Numbered from the stretch's first letter, positions 9,023 to 17,915 are shown. The stretch: 41,879 nt of DNA from an uncultured Eubacteriales bacterium (GCA_958402445.1 CATXTO010000017.1:1-41879); one strand, 5' to 3'. Translations and numbers: made by a program. Notes: generated by a model from the sequence alone, not told the origin.

Positions 9023-9190
9023 ATGGCCACAATCAGTCTGTGTAGGATCATTAAAAATGAGGAGGATGTGATTGCCCGCTGTCTGAAGAGCCTGGCGGGC
9101 CTTGTGGACAAGATTATTGTGGTAAATACCGGTTCCACCGATCAGAAACTGGTTGCCTATTTTACATCCAGGAAGTATAATGCTCTCTAA
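9023..9190 (+). pseudogene. Truncated N-terminus of a family 2 glycosyltransferase
   Basis: ATG 9023 (GGAGA upstream) opens a frame starting MATISLCRIIKNEEDVIARC and reaching VNTGSTD, the nucleotide-sugar binding start of GT2 glycosyltransferases (normally MIVKNEE...DTGSTD). After residue 40 the similarity stops and the frame ends at 9190 with an unrelated tail. Only about 40 residues of a protein of several hundred remain. It lies divergent from the collagen-like gene, where such transferases are often found. Confidence 0.7.
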
Positions 9191-9372
9191 ATAGACAATT
9201 TTGCCGCCACTCGGAACTAAGCCCTTGATTAAGGGACCATAAACCTCATAATTTGAGAGGATTTCTGCTTTTTGCATTCTATCACCAGCAGGCCATCCTT
9301 TTGAACAGAAATCGTGCCAATAGTTCCTGCGACCTTCATTCATCATAGCCGTTTATTTCTAATCATCTGCAT
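9145..9372 (-). pseudogene. Unrecognised ORF fragment, probably truncated
   Basis: A minus-strand frame from 9346 (MMNEGRRNYWHDFCSKG...) reads about 65 protein-like residues before running antisense into the GT2 remnant. AAGGAGG at about 9377-9383 serves an ATG at 9372 that opens a 9-codon ORF overlapping the start at 9346 (ATGA), suggesting a frameshifted 5' end. I do not recognise the family. The junction with the GT2 piece near 9144 looks like a deletion or insertion scar. Confidence 0.35.
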
Positions 9373-9424
9373 AGCTCCTCCTTGATTCCCTCCTCTAATA
9401 TAGAGGGGGAGTGCTTACAGATCC

Positions 9425-9800
9425 TTTACCGTGCTCCACCCGATTGGCGCAGCGCCAGACAACCTCCCCGGAAGGCCGAGTGATGCGACGATAGTTGGCT
9501 CCACACTCTGCGCAAACCAAAAGGCCGCTCAGTACGTTCTGTTAACTGTACCGAGCGACCTTTCATTTGCCTGTGTCTTCGTCTATATTACTGAGTTTAC
9601 CCTTCTCGCCTTGCGCCATGAAGAAGCTCCCGAAGTCAATAATACAGCCAAAATACTTCCGATTGGAGAGCATGTTATTGATAACTGGGCGGTCTATCGC
9701 TCTTTCCCTTGCGGGGAGGGGATACGCTCCTTGAAAAGAAAATCAGCGATACATACGAGGCTGTCACCCTCCAGATATTGCTGATAGATTTGCTGTACTA
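9425..9800 (-). pseudogene. Degraded serine recombinase remnant, copy 1
   Basis: This stretch is clearly homologous at nucleotide level to 18795-19170 within the other recombinase remnant (shared runs include GCGCAAACCAAAAGGCCGCTC-like and CGAGCGACCTTTC-like sequence), in the same orientation. It covers the end of the recombinase domain and the zinc-ribbon region but carries stops and indels and has no intact frame. No catalytic resolvase domain is present. 9801-9931 shows nothing further. Confidence 0.7.
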
Positions 9801-9931
9801 CAGTGTGTACAATATTCTGAAAAACGGGGAGAGGGAAAAATGACCTCCTGCTGTAAATGGGAACTTACAGCGGTGTGACCTTATTTTGATAGCTTAGGGA
9901 TATTTCGGCGCGGAGACGAGTGATCTTCCCC

Positions 9932-12457
9932 TTACCAAATTTTCACCCGGTCTTCCGGGGCCACATACATCCCGTCGCCGGGCTGGATGTCATACGTGTC
10001 ATAAAACTCCTGGAAGTGCTTGAACACCTCGTTGACCCGCAGCTTTTTCGGCGCGTGTTCGTCGCTGGCGGCCAGCATGGCGGTGTTGCCCCGGTCAGTG
10101 ACCAGCAGCCAGCTCTTGGCGTAGCTGCGGAAAAATTGATCGTAATTGGGGTTTTCCATGCCGGAGAGGACCTCCAGCGCGGAGGCCACACCGCCGATGT
10201 CCGCGATGTTCTCGCTGAGGGTCAGCTTTCCACTGATGGAAATTCCGGGCGCCGCCTCGGCCCCATCGTAAAAGTCCTGGGCCTTTTGACACAGCTCCTG
10301 GAAGTGGGCGTAGTCCTTTTCACTCCACCAGTCCCGCACCGCGCCGTCGGCGTCGTACTGTGCACCCTGGTCGTCAAAGCTATGGCTGATCTCGTGGGCA
10401 ATGATTGCGCCGATGCCGCCCAAATTTTCCTCCAGGGAGGCGTCAGGGTTGTAGAAAGGCGGTTGAAGGATACCTGCCGGGAAGACCAGGGTGTTCGACT
10501 GACGGTTGGCTGCAGCATTCACCATAAAGGCTGGGAGGCCGAAAGCGTCTCCGCTACCGTGCTGATTCGCCAAGCTCTGACGCAGCCGCTCTCGATCAAT
10601 GGCGGCCATGTTCTCAAAGTAGCTGCCGCCATCTTCGGGTGCTTTGATCTCCGCATTGCTCTCGGGCCACTCGTCCGGGTAACCGATGAGGACGGTGAGT
10701 GTGTCCAGCTTGCGCAACGCCTCTTTCTTGGTGGCCTCATCCATCCAGTCCAGGTCTGAAATGCGCTTTTTGAACGCCTTGATCAGCTTGTCTACCAGTT
10801 CCTCCATACCCGCTTTTGCCTCGGGGGGAAAATACCGCTGCACATAGAGCTGGCCCACTTCATTGGAGAGGTAGGTGGACACCTCGTCCAAGGCCTCGTC
10901 CACCGTCGCCTCGCCGGTCAGCAGGGACTGCGTGTTGGAGAGCAGGTTCAGCTTCAGTTGCGCTTTGATGCGGGAGAGCTCCGCTTCTGTCATGTGAGAC
11001 GCCAGGATCTTGAGCGCCTTGAGGTCATAGGTTTGAATCGACATGGAGGGGTCAAAGCCGAGCGCGGTCAGAAAGGCTTTGGGACCCAATTCCGGCATCA
11101 GGCCGTCCAGCTCGTCCATGGTAAGAATGTTGTTGTAGTTTTTGAGATCGGCGGACTCCTCAGCGGTCATGCCGTTTTTTAGCTGATCCAGCTCCAGGGC
11201 GATCATGGCGTCCGCCAGGTCATTGGCGGTTGCTTCGGTTTCCCCGACTTCTATCATCCTTCGCACAAGGTCCGCACGATACTTCTGATGGGCATCGCTG
11301 TCTGGATTTTCATAGTCCTCCACGGTCATGGCCATAAAGCCGCTGCTGAGATTGAGCACCTTTTTCTCGGGGTCCGTCAGATCGGCAGACAAAGAGAAGG
11401 GCAACAGGCCGTTGCCGCTCAGTCCAAGCTTCTCGATCAGCGCAAGCTGTACCTCTCGCAGCTCATCCAGGCTGCCGGCTTTGTCGATTCGCTCAAGCCA
11501 TGGCTTCAGGAGGTCGATGCTGCCAGGACGGGAAGCGAGGATACTGCGATAGAAATCGCGGATCTTCTGCTCGTTGCTGCCGGGGGCGTACTCAGCCCCG
11601 CTCTCCACAATCTCGCGGATGAGGCCGCGCACCTTCTTGTTGGTCTCCTCGGCCACGGTGCTGGAACCGCCCGCAGAGGTCTCCCCCTCGGAGATAGAAG
11701 TGCTCTCCAGCGTGGCCTTGTTGACGCTTGCGTAAAAGTCGTCCTTTAGGTTGGTGCCGAACAGACTCCAGATCCGGCGTACCACGGTTTTCACCTCGGA
11801 CAGGGTAATGACATCCGTGGCTTCATTGGACTCATCCGAATTCTCACTGTCTTCACCGCCTACCATGCCGTAGCCCTCGCCATTGGCAGGAGCAAGAGCA
11901 TCCTCACCCTCGGCGGGCGTCATGGCGTTGCCACCCTGCGCGCCAGATTCCGTGGCTGTCTCCTGTTTGGTCGCTCCCTCTGGCAGCATGAGGCCACTGT
12001 CGTCTCCGCCCTCAGGCGGAGACGGAATTCCCGTCAAGTCGTTGTCGGTCAAGACACCACCCTTGTTCAGGTTTTCCAGATCAGCTTTGGCCCAGTCTGG
12101 GGCGCTGCTCAAATCGGCGGACTCGGGCGCCAGACGGGCGTTGTTGCCTGTGGGCACCGGGAGGGAGCCGAAAGCCCGGCTTATCATCACCAGAGCCTGG
12201 ACGCGGGTGGCACGTGTGTTTTCGCTGCCCTCCAGACCGTCCAGCAGGGCCGAGCGGTCACACTTATGGTAATCGTCCGCCGCATGTACCAGATAGTCCG
12301 CGATCTGTCCCAGGGTGGCGTAAGCGCCGCTTTGGAGCTCAGTCTGGGTCATACCTTGCGTGGGTGCGGGCGTCCCTTGTTTGGGCGCACAGGCAGCCAA
12401 AAAGGTCATCAGGACGAGGCTCATGGCCGCCGCCCGAAAAAATGGTCTTTTTTTCAT
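9932..12457 (-). CDS. M13 family zinc metallopeptidase lipoprotein with SLH-like N-terminal region
   Basis: 841 residues. A lipoprotein signal (MTFLAACAP, Cys at about 23) anchors it to the outer face of the membrane. Residues about 40-130 resemble an S-layer homology module (TRATRVQALVMISRAFG, WAKADLENLNKGGVLT). A disordered Gly/Glu/Ser stretch (about 140-215) follows, then the neprilysin-like M13 peptidase. Zinc-site residues are H688-E-I-S-H692 and E749 (ENIADIGG), and the family C-terminal ADIGG and RVN motifs are present. M13 enzymes cut short peptides outside the cell. Length exceeds the usual 630-700 residues because of the N-terminal additions. GAAAGGAC precedes the ATG. A two-component system lies just upstream on the same strand. 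Confidence 0.9.
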   Translation of the reverse strand: MKKRPFFRAAAMSLVLMTFLAACAPKQGTPAPTQGMTQTELQSGAYATLGQIADYLVHAADDYHKCDRSALLDGLEGSENTRATRVQALVMISRAFGSLPVPTGNNARLAPESADLSSAPDWAKADLENLNKGGVLTDNDLTGIPSPPEGGDDSGLMLPEGATKQETATESGAQGGNAMTPAEGEDALAPANGEGYGMVGGEDSENSDESNEATDVITLSEVKTVVRRIWSLFGTNLKDDFYASVNKATLESTSISEGETSAGGSSTVAEETNKKVRGLIREIVESGAEYAPGSNEQKIRDFYRSILASRPGSIDLLKPWLERIDKAGSLDELREVQLALIEKLGLSGNGLLPFSLSADLTDPEKKVLNLSSGFMAMTVEDYENPDSDAHQKYRADLVRRMIEVGETEATANDLADAMIALELDQLKNGMTAEESADLKNYNNILTMDELDGLMPELGPKAFLTALGFDPSMSIQTYDLKALKILASHMTEAELSRIKAQLKLNLLSNTQSLLTGEATVDEALDEVSTYLSNEVGQLYVQRYFPPEAKAGMEELVDKLIKAFKKRISDLDWMDEATKKEALRKLDTLTVLIGYPDEWPESNAEIKAPEDGGSYFENMAAIDRERLRQSLANQHGSGDAFGLPAFMVNAAANRQSNTLVFPAGILQPPFYNPDASLEENLGGIGAIIAHEISHSFDDQGAQYDADGAVRDWWSEKDYAHFQELCQKAQDFYDGAEAAPGISISGKLTLSENIADIGGVASALEVLSGMENPNYDQFFRSYAKSWLLVTDRGNTAMLAASDEHAPKKLRVNEVFKHFQEFYDTYDIQPGDGMYVAPEDRVKIW

Positions 12458-12540
12458 AGTTTAACTTGTCCTTTCCTGTTTGGGATGACCCAATCATAAC
12501 ACAAGCATTGTTAGATAAAGTTTAGATTTCTGTTTTGTAA

Positions 12541-12566
12541 AAGAAAAACCGCCGGAATGACGGCGG
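12541..12566 (-). terminator. Intrinsic terminator of the two-component operon
   Basis: Read on the minus strand: CCGCCG, 6-nt loop, CGGCGG, then TTTTTCTTTT, 11 bp after the histidine kinase stop. It separates the regulators from the M13 gene. Confidence 0.8.
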
Positions 12567-12576
12567 AAATTTCTTC

Positions 12577-13698
12577 CTATAGAATAAGTGTCACGGTGGT
12601 TCCAACGCCCTCGGTACTCTCCAGCCGAATGCTTCCGTGCAGGCGTTCTACCACGGCTTTTACGACTGAGAGTCCCAATCCGGAGCCGGGAATCGTTTGG
12701 GAACGGGACTGGTCCGCGCGGAAAAATGGTTCAAAGGCGCGAGAGACTGCATCCTGGGACATTCCAATTCCGGTGTCGGCCACTTGGATCTGGACGCGGC
12801 CCTCACGCGGAGAAACGGCGACCTCCACCCGGCCACCGGGCCTGGTATATTTGACCGCGTTTTCCACCAGATTGTATAGAGCTTGGTACACCAGCGTGGC
12901 GTCGCCCCGCGCCAGCGGGCAGTCACCGAAGAGCGCCAAGAATACCCCGCCCGCCTCGGCCCGTGGCTTCAGTTCGGAAAAAATCAATTCCAGCAGGGGG
13001 CGGACGGCGATATCCTCCTTGTTTTCGGCGCCGTTTCCACATGCGAGGGTCATGAGAGCATCCACCGTGCCGGTGAGCCGGCTGATGCCGGCTTTTGCGG
13101 CTTTGATAAATTCCTGATAATCCTCCCGGTCCGGTTCGTCGTCCATCTCCAGTACCTGGAGGGATGTTTTGAGCACCGCCAGGGGCGTCTTCAATTCGTG
13201 GGCGGCGTTGGCGGCGAAATTCTTCTGTACCTCAAAAGAGCTTTGCAGCCGGTCCAGCATTCCGTTGAAAGATTCCGTCAATGTCCGCACCTCGCCAGTG
13301 GAATCGGACAGCTCCACCCGTTCAGAGAGGTTCCCCTCATCAATGGCCCGGATAGACCCGGTTAATCTTGTCAGGGGGTGGAGCAGACGCCCGGTGAGCC
13401 AATAGGTAAGCGCTACAGACAAAAGGATGACCGTCAGCATCACTGCGACGCTCTGGATCGAAAACTGCCGGGTCGCCGCGGCATAGGGAGAAAATTGGTC
13501 CGGGAACATCATTTCTCCGTCAGAAGGTTTGACATTCCCGCCGCCAGGCAGTACGTCGGAATGGACGGTGCCTTCTTCCAGAACGCTGTAATATCCTTGT
13601 GCAGAGTAGATCGAATTGACGGTGAGCGCGGCGCAGGCCAGGGTAAGCACCAGCCCTACCAACAGCGTGATCTTAATCCGAAGCGGCCATTGTTTCAT
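12577..13698 (-). CDS. Sensor histidine kinase, membrane-bound
   Basis: 373 residues. Two membrane segments (about 8-30 and 85-108) flank a short extracytoplasmic loop of about 55 residues, followed by a HAMP linker (LLHPLTRLTGSIRAIDEGNLSERV), the dimerisation/phosphoacceptor helix with H167 in AAHELKTPL, and the ATPase domain with N-box (YNLVENAVKYT), G1 (VADTGIGM) and G2 (GSGLGLSVV). It phosphorylates the partner response regulator, whose stop overlaps its start by 4 bp (ATGA). The small sensor loop suggests detection of membrane or cell-wall signals, but the ligand is unknown. Confidence 0.93.
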   Translation of the reverse strand: MKQWPLRIKITLLVGLVLTLACAALTVNSIYSAQGYYSVLEEGTVHSDVLPGGGNVKPSDGEMMFPDQFSPYAAATRQFSIQSVAVMLTVILLSVALTYWLTGRLLHPLTRLTGSIRAIDEGNLSERVELSDSTGEVRTLTESFNGMLDRLQSSFEVQKNFAANAAHELKTPLAVLKTSLQVLEMDDEPDREDYQEFIKAAKAGISRLTGTVDALMTLACGNGAENKEDIAVRPLLELIFSELKPRAEAGGVFLALFGDCPLARGDATLVYQALYNLVENAVKYTRPGGRVEVAVSPREGRVQIQVADTGIGMSQDAVSRAFEPFFRADQSRSQTIPGSGLGLSVVKAVVERLHGSIRLESTEGVGTTVTLIL

Positions 13699-14381
13699 TT
13701 CATTTCCTCCCCGGCTGCCATGCGGTAACCCTGTCCCCGCAACGTAATAATCAAGTCCTCCCGTTCCGAAGCGGCCGCCAGCTTTTTCCGAAGAGAGGAG
13801 ATGTGGAAGCGGAAAGAGTTAGAAAAAGGGTCGGCCTCGCTGTCCCAAACGTGCTCGATGAGCTCCTCCGGCGAGACTACCTGATGGGGGTGAACCATCA
13901 GATATTCCAAAATGGCGTACTCCTTTTTTGTCAATTCCACCGGCTTGTCTTCCCAAAACGTCTGCTTAGCAGCAGTGTCCACCCGCAGCCCGCCACAGGA
14001 GAGGCTGACCGCTTTCATTTGCACCTCCTGGCGCAGCAGGGCACGGATACGGGCTTCCAGCTCACCAAAGTCGAAGGGCTTGGTCAGGTAATCATTGCTC
14101 CCGCCGTCAAGCCCTGCAATTTTGTCCGACACCGTGCTCCGGGCGGAGAGGATTAGTACCCGCAGGGAGGCGTCCTGCTCCCGAATCCGCCGCAGCACCT
14201 CCAGCCCGTCTACCTTGGGAAGGTTCAGGTCTAGAATCATTAAATCGTATTCGTTGACGCAGTACAGCGCAAGGGCTTCCTCGCCATCATAGGCGCAGTC
14301 CACCGCGTACCCGCGTTTTCGAAGGCCCTTAGCCACAGCGCCTGATAAGAGTTCCTCGTCTTCTACCAATAATAATTTCAT
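13695..14381 (-). CDS. OmpR/PhoB family response regulator
   Basis: 228 residues from the ATG at 14381, which has GAGGGAA upstream; a longer frame to 14471 is rejected because MKLLLVEDEE is the typical start. Receiver domain with acidic pocket E7/D8, phosphoacceptor D51 (LMILDLNLP) and the conserved Lys in LTKPFDFGE; then a winged-helix DNA-binding domain (about 127-224, ending LRGQGYRM). It controls transcription in answer to the adjacent kinase. Targets are not visible; the neighbouring M13 peptidase is a candidate. Confidence 0.93.
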   Translation of the reverse strand: MKLLLVEDEELLSGAVAKGLRKRGYAVDCAYDGEEALALYCVNEYDLMILDLNLPKVDGLEVLRRIREQDASLRVLILSARSTVSDKIAGLDGGSNDYLTKPFDFGELEARIRALLRQEVQMKAVSLSCGGLRVDTAAKQTFWEDKPVELTKKEYAILEYLMVHPHQVVSPEELIEHVWDSEADPFSNSFRFHISSLRKKLAAASEREDLIITLRGQGYRMAAGEEMK

Positions 14382-14643
14382 AATCGTTCCCTCAAGTCCC
14401 CGCGCTTCGGACCGTATCATATTTATATGATAGCTTTCAACGCAATGCGGCTGCCTTTTCATGAGTGCCACAGATATTCAAAACTGGGCGTCTGTATGAA
14501 TCTGCCGAAAGGCGCACGGTTATACTGTTGAAACTTCGTTGTACTACCGTATTTCAAAAGACTTACAAGTATAAAGTATACCACAATGTGTCAAAATTTT
14601 ACAGGCAAAAGCCACACTTCACAAATCTTTCAGAAATGGCACA

Positions 14644-14690
14644 AATCCGAACCCTTTGCCAATCGGAAAAATTGGAAAGTGGTTCGGATT
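14644..14690. promoter_or_regulatory. Compound stem-loop in the 14382-14930 intergenic stretch
   Basis: AATCCGAACC (14644-14653) pairs with GGTTCGGATT (14681-14690); inside, CCAAT (14659-14663) pairs with ATTGG (14671-14675). The function is unknown: it could be a transcript end or an operator-like structure. The rest of this ~550-bp gap holds the R3 repeat and no supported gene. Confidence 0.45.
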
Positions 14691-14755
14691 CAAAGGATGT
14701 TGTGTTGGTGACCGGAGCTTAAAGGTTAAAGTCTCCTTAAAACAACTGGAATGCA

Positions 14756-14890
14756 GCAGAAAGGCAGCTGTTCAAAAACAGCTGCCTTTCTGCCTCCATA
14801 GTGCAAAAAAGATTTTTCATTCGTTATCCCGTTGCCCGCAGGCGAAATCGGGGCGGAGCGGGTCTGCCCCGAAAGCGAAGAAAGCGCCTG
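14756..14890. repeat. Hairpin-plus-tag repeat (family R3), copy 3
   Basis: Perfect 17-bp hairpin (14756-14772 / 14777-14793, loop CAAA) followed by CTCCATAGTGCAAAAAAGAT and, further on, CCCCGAAAGCGAA, matching the order seen at 7725-7862. The stem sequence differs completely from the other copies while the tag is conserved. It could end the mutM operon transcript or be a mobile unit. Confidence 0.55.
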
Positions 14891-14930
14891 AGTATCCCTT
14901 TGACTTTTGACCGCAAAAAACCGGCCTGAC

Positions 14931-15761
14931 TTAGTAAGCCTTTTGACAATTTGGGCAGTATGTGCTGCTTCTGCCGCCAATCACCTTGCGGAAAAGGGCC
15001 TCCCCACAGGTCGGGCAGGGCTGTCCGTTGCGGCCATAAACCCGCAAATGCTCCGTGTTTCGGTATTCTTTGCCTTTGCCCCGCAGATACTCCTCCGGGG
15101 TCATTTGATCGGCTTCAATTCCCGATAAGATAACTTCCGGTATGGCACTCGCCAACCGTCTCCAGTCAGCATCACTGAGGGCGCCGCACTTTGCCCCAGG
15201 ATAGATACCCGCCTCAAACAAGATTTCATCGGAATAGATATTGCCAATCCCAGCCACCACCGCCTGGTCGTGGAGCAGTTCTTTAATGGTTTTCTTCCAC
15301 CTACCCAGCTTAGATTTCAAATATTCTGCGGTCAGAATAGGGTCTGTGGGCTCCGGCCCCAGCGCATCCTGACCCGTAAGGGCGTCCGTTTCATCTTTTT
15401 GGAAATACCAAAAGCGGCCAAACCGCCGCACGTCGATGTATCGGAGCTGATTCCCGTCCGACAGGGACAGGATTAGGTGGGTATGCTTTTCTAACGGCTC
15501 CCCTTCAGACATGACCAGAAGCTGCCCCGTCATCCGCAGGTGCAGGGAGAGCCTGTCTCCGTTCTCAAAATGGAGAGTAAGAAACTTACCCCGGCGACTG
15601 ATATTTTGAATCCTCTGCCCTTGCGGGAGTGCCGCAAACTGCTCCGCCTCCGGGTAGGCGATTACTTGGGCGTTACGGAGTTCTACCGCCTCGACCACTT
15701 TGCCTGCAATCTGGGGCTCCAGGATGCGCCTGACGGTCTCCACCTCCGGCAGTTCAGGCAT
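14931..15761 (-). CDS. mutM: Formamidopyrimidine-DNA glycosylase (Fpg)
   Basis: 276 residues. After Met removal the N-terminal Pro of PELPEVE is the catalytic nucleophile, with Glu next to it; the helix-two-turn-helix (KELLHDQAVVAGIGNIYSDEILFEAG) and the C-terminal zinc finger (CPTC...YCPNC) are intact. It removes 8-oxoguanine and formamidopyrimidines and nicks the abasic site. The start at 15761 is fixed by the required N-terminal Pro; a longer frame reaching 15914 is rejected. It overlaps the upstream radical-SAM gene by 8 bp, so the two are probably co-expressed. Confidence 0.97.
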   Translation of the reverse strand: MPELPEVETVRRILEPQIAGKVVEAVELRNAQVIAYPEAEQFAALPQGQRIQNISRRGKFLTLHFENGDRLSLHLRMTGQLLVMSEGEPLEKHTHLILSLSDGNQLRYIDVRRFGRFWYFQKDETDALTGQDALGPEPTDPILTAEYLKSKLGRWKKTIKELLHDQAVVAGIGNIYSDEILFEAGIYPGAKCGALSDADWRRLASAIPEVILSGIEADQMTPEEYLRGKGKEYRNTEHLRVYGRNGQPCPTCGEALFRKVIGGRSSTYCPNCQKAY

Positions 15762-16644
15762 TTTTTGCCGCCTCCTTCTTTGCCGACTTTTTGATCTCCT
15801 CATGGAAAAAGAAGTTGACCACGATGGGCGGGGCCTCGAAGGGGCGGCGCATGGAGTCGTCGTCCCGGACGTAGGTGAGGCCCTCGGCCGCGGTAAACGC
15901 CCGCATTTTTTCATCCAGCGTGGCCCAATAGGCGCGGTCGTTCCGCAGGTAGATGGCCTGATACAGCGGCAGCAGATCGGGGCGTTTTTCCTTGATGTAG
16001 TCCAGGATGACCGTTTTGTAACTCCCCCGAAGGTTCAGATTTTCCAGCCACACAAGATTGCATTGGGCCTTGGCCCTGCGGATGATGGCGGGCACGTCGG
16101 TGATGCCGGGGAAGATGGGGGAGATGAAGCAGGTCGTCCGCACGCCCGCGTCGTGAAAGGCTTTCATGGCGGCCAGACGGCGCTCGATGCTCACCGCCTC
16201 GTCCATCTCCTTGCGAAAGTCCTCGTCCAAGGTGTTGATCGACCAGGACACGCGGGCGTTTGGAAAGGTCTTGATCAAATCAAGGTCGCGTAAAACGAGG
16301 TCGGATTTGGTGGCGATGCTGATTTTACACCGACTTCCCTGCATCTGTTCCAAAAGCGCCCTGGTGCGGCCATAGGTTTCCTCCAACGGCTGATAGGGGT
16401 CTGTCACGGAGCCAATAAACAACTCCTTTCCCGCGTACCGTTCCGGGTTCCGAATGGCGGGCCAATGCTTCACGTCCACAAACTCGCCCCACGGCTCCAT
16501 GTGGCCTGTAAACCGCTTCATAAAGCTGGCATAGCAGTATTTGCAGGCGTGGGCGCACCCACCATAGGGGTTTACGGAATAATCGCTGACAGGCAGGTTG
16601 GATTTCGTAAGGACATTTTTCGTTTCAATTTCTTTGACTATCAT
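15754..16644 (-). CDS. SPL-family radical SAM protein
   Basis: 296 residues with the radical SAM iron-sulfur motif C30-xxx-C34-xx-C37 (GGCAHACKYCYA) near the N-terminus, as in the Rv2578c/SplB-like group annotated as DNA repair photolyase-like. The SVNPYGGC start and the ISIATKSDLVLRDLDL and ARVSWSINTLDED segments are typical. Spore photoproduct lyases have a similar fold, but this one lacks the features needed to assign that reaction, so only the enzyme class is firm. The overlap with mutM suggests a DNA-repair link (inference). Confidence 0.8.
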   Translation of the reverse strand: MIVKEIETKNVLTKSNLPVSDYSVNPYGGCAHACKYCYASFMKRFTGHMEPWGEFVDVKHWPAIRNPERYAGKELFIGSVTDPYQPLEETYGRTRALLEQMQGSRCKISIATKSDLVLRDLDLIKTFPNARVSWSINTLDEDFRKEMDEAVSIERRLAAMKAFHDAGVRTTCFISPIFPGITDVPAIIRRAKAQCNLVWLENLNLRGSYKTVILDYIKEKRPDLLPLYQAIYLRNDRAYWATLDEKMRAFTAAEGLTYVRDDDSMRRPFEAPPIVVNFFFHEEIKKSAKKEAAKNA

Positions 16645-16668
16645 AAGAGGCCCCTCCGCGTTTCTCCT

Positions 16669-17268
16669 TTACCACTTGTTCCAGTGAACTTTGTTCTCCA
16701 CCGTAGCGTTGACCTGAGCGGGAACCAAGGCGTCCTTGCTGGAATAGCCCAGCATGATAAGCGTCGGGAGAACATATCCATCCGGGATATTCATAAAAGC
16801 CTTGATCTGCTCCGGCTCCTTTTTCACGGGGATATGAACAACAGACCCCAGCCCCTCGGCGGTGGCGGCCAGCAGAATGTTTTCCACCAGCGCCCAGGCC
16901 GCCCCATAGTCCATCAGGCCGTAGTCGTTGGTGGTGCTTTTCAGGTCGTACTTGCACTTAAAGTAGGGCAGAATCACGCAGGCGGCCTCCTCCACCATCG
17001 TCCGCTGGCGGGGATAGGCGATCTTGAACATCTCCTGCTGGGGCGTTTTGGGCTCGGTGATGCGGCAGGGATAGGGCTTGATGAACTTTGCCAGCTCCCT
17101 GATGACGGCCTTGTCCGTTAGCGTCACCAGCTCCCATTGCCGCTGATGGTTGGAGGAGGGAGCCTTCAGGCCGGCGGTTAAAATCCGCTCCAGCATATCT
17201 TTGGGGATCTCCCGGTTCTCAAATTGGCGGATGCTTCTTCTCTTTTCAATTGCCTCGTAAAATTCCAT
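16669..17268 (-). CDS. Nitroreductase family protein (1)
   Basis: 199 residues, FMN-dependent nitroreductase fold: N-terminal EKRRSIRQFENREIP phosphate-binding motif, APSSNHQRQWELV, and the C-terminal GLGSVVHIPV segment. Such enzymes use NAD(P)H to reduce nitro or quinone compounds. AAGGAGAACGAC precedes the ATG; a longer frame to 17412 has no start signal. It is the second gene after the MarR regulator, 11 bp behind a paralogue with the same layout. Confidence 0.9.
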   Translation of the reverse strand: MEFYEAIEKRRSIRQFENREIPKDMLERILTAGLKAPSSNHQRQWELVTLTDKAVIRELAKFIKPYPCRITEPKTPQQEMFKIAYPRQRTMVEEAACVILPYFKCKYDLKSTTNDYGLMDYGAAWALVENILLAATAEGLGSVVHIPVKKEPEQIKAFMNIPDGYVLPTLIMLGYSSKDALVPAQVNATVENKVHWNKW

Positions 17269-17279
17269 GTCGTTCTCCT

Positions 17280-17915
17280 TTACAGGTTCACTGTTTCTTG
17301 GATGTACCAGCCGCCCATGTGTATATGACTGCTTGGATCGGTGTTGTACTGCTCCAGCACACGCTCGTCCTCTTTGGGATAACCCACACCGATGAAACAG
17401 GGGGTCATCCATCCATTGGGAACCCCCAGCTTTTCCAACACCACATCATGCTCACGGTTCAGCGGGACGCGGAGGGAATATCCCAAGCCCTCGTTGATGG
17501 CGGCCAGCATGATGTTTTCAGCCACGCACCATGCGTTGGTGAGAGGGTTGAGCTTGCTCACCCACTCGGCGTTGAGCCGTTTACATGGAAACAACGGAAC
17601 GATTACATAGGGGCAATCGGTCAGCATGGTATATTGCCGCGGCATGGCGTAAAGATACATCTCCTGAGATAAATTGAGCTTTCGGCCCTCGTATCGTGTA
17701 GGATCAAATTTCCGTACCACTGATTTTGCGTGGCTGAACGCATTTTCCTTTTCCTCTTTGGTATGTAGGACAATGAACTGCCAGCTTCGGTAGTGATCCC
17801 AAGAAGGCGCTTTCATGCCGGCTCCAATGATTCTTTTAATCGCTTCAAAATCCACCTCTCTGTCCGTCCATTCTCTGCTAGTTACTCTTTTGCTAATGAC
17901 CTCGTTAAACTCCAT
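17280..17915 (-). CDS. Nitroreductase family protein (2)
   Basis: 211 residues with the same order of motifs as its neighbour: SKRVTSREWTDREV, APSWDHYRSWQFIV, a LTDCPYVIVPLFPCK segment and GLGYSLRVPLN. The two proteins are probably an old tandem duplication, as alignment is clear over the whole length but identity is limited. AAAGGAGAGAGAA precedes the ATG at 17915; the extension to 17960 is rejected. Likely expressed with the MarR gene that lies 25 bp upstream. Confidence 0.9.
   Translation of the reverse strand: MEFNEVISKRVTSREWTDREVDFEAIKRIIGAGMKAPSWDHYRSWQFIVLHTKEEKENAFSHAKSVVRKFDPTRYEGRKLNLSQEMYLYAMPRQYTMLTDCPYVIVPLFPCKRLNAEWVSKLNPLTNAWCVAENIMLAAINEGLGYSLRVPLNREHDVVLEKLGVPNGWMTPCFIGVGYPKEDERVLEQYNTDPSSHIHMGGWYIQETVNL

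Noticed and set aside
15762..15914. Longer N-terminus for MutM
   Set aside because: Fpg needs the N-terminal Pro directly after the start Met, and the extension is an Arg/Pro/Ser-rich shadow of the radical-SAM gene.
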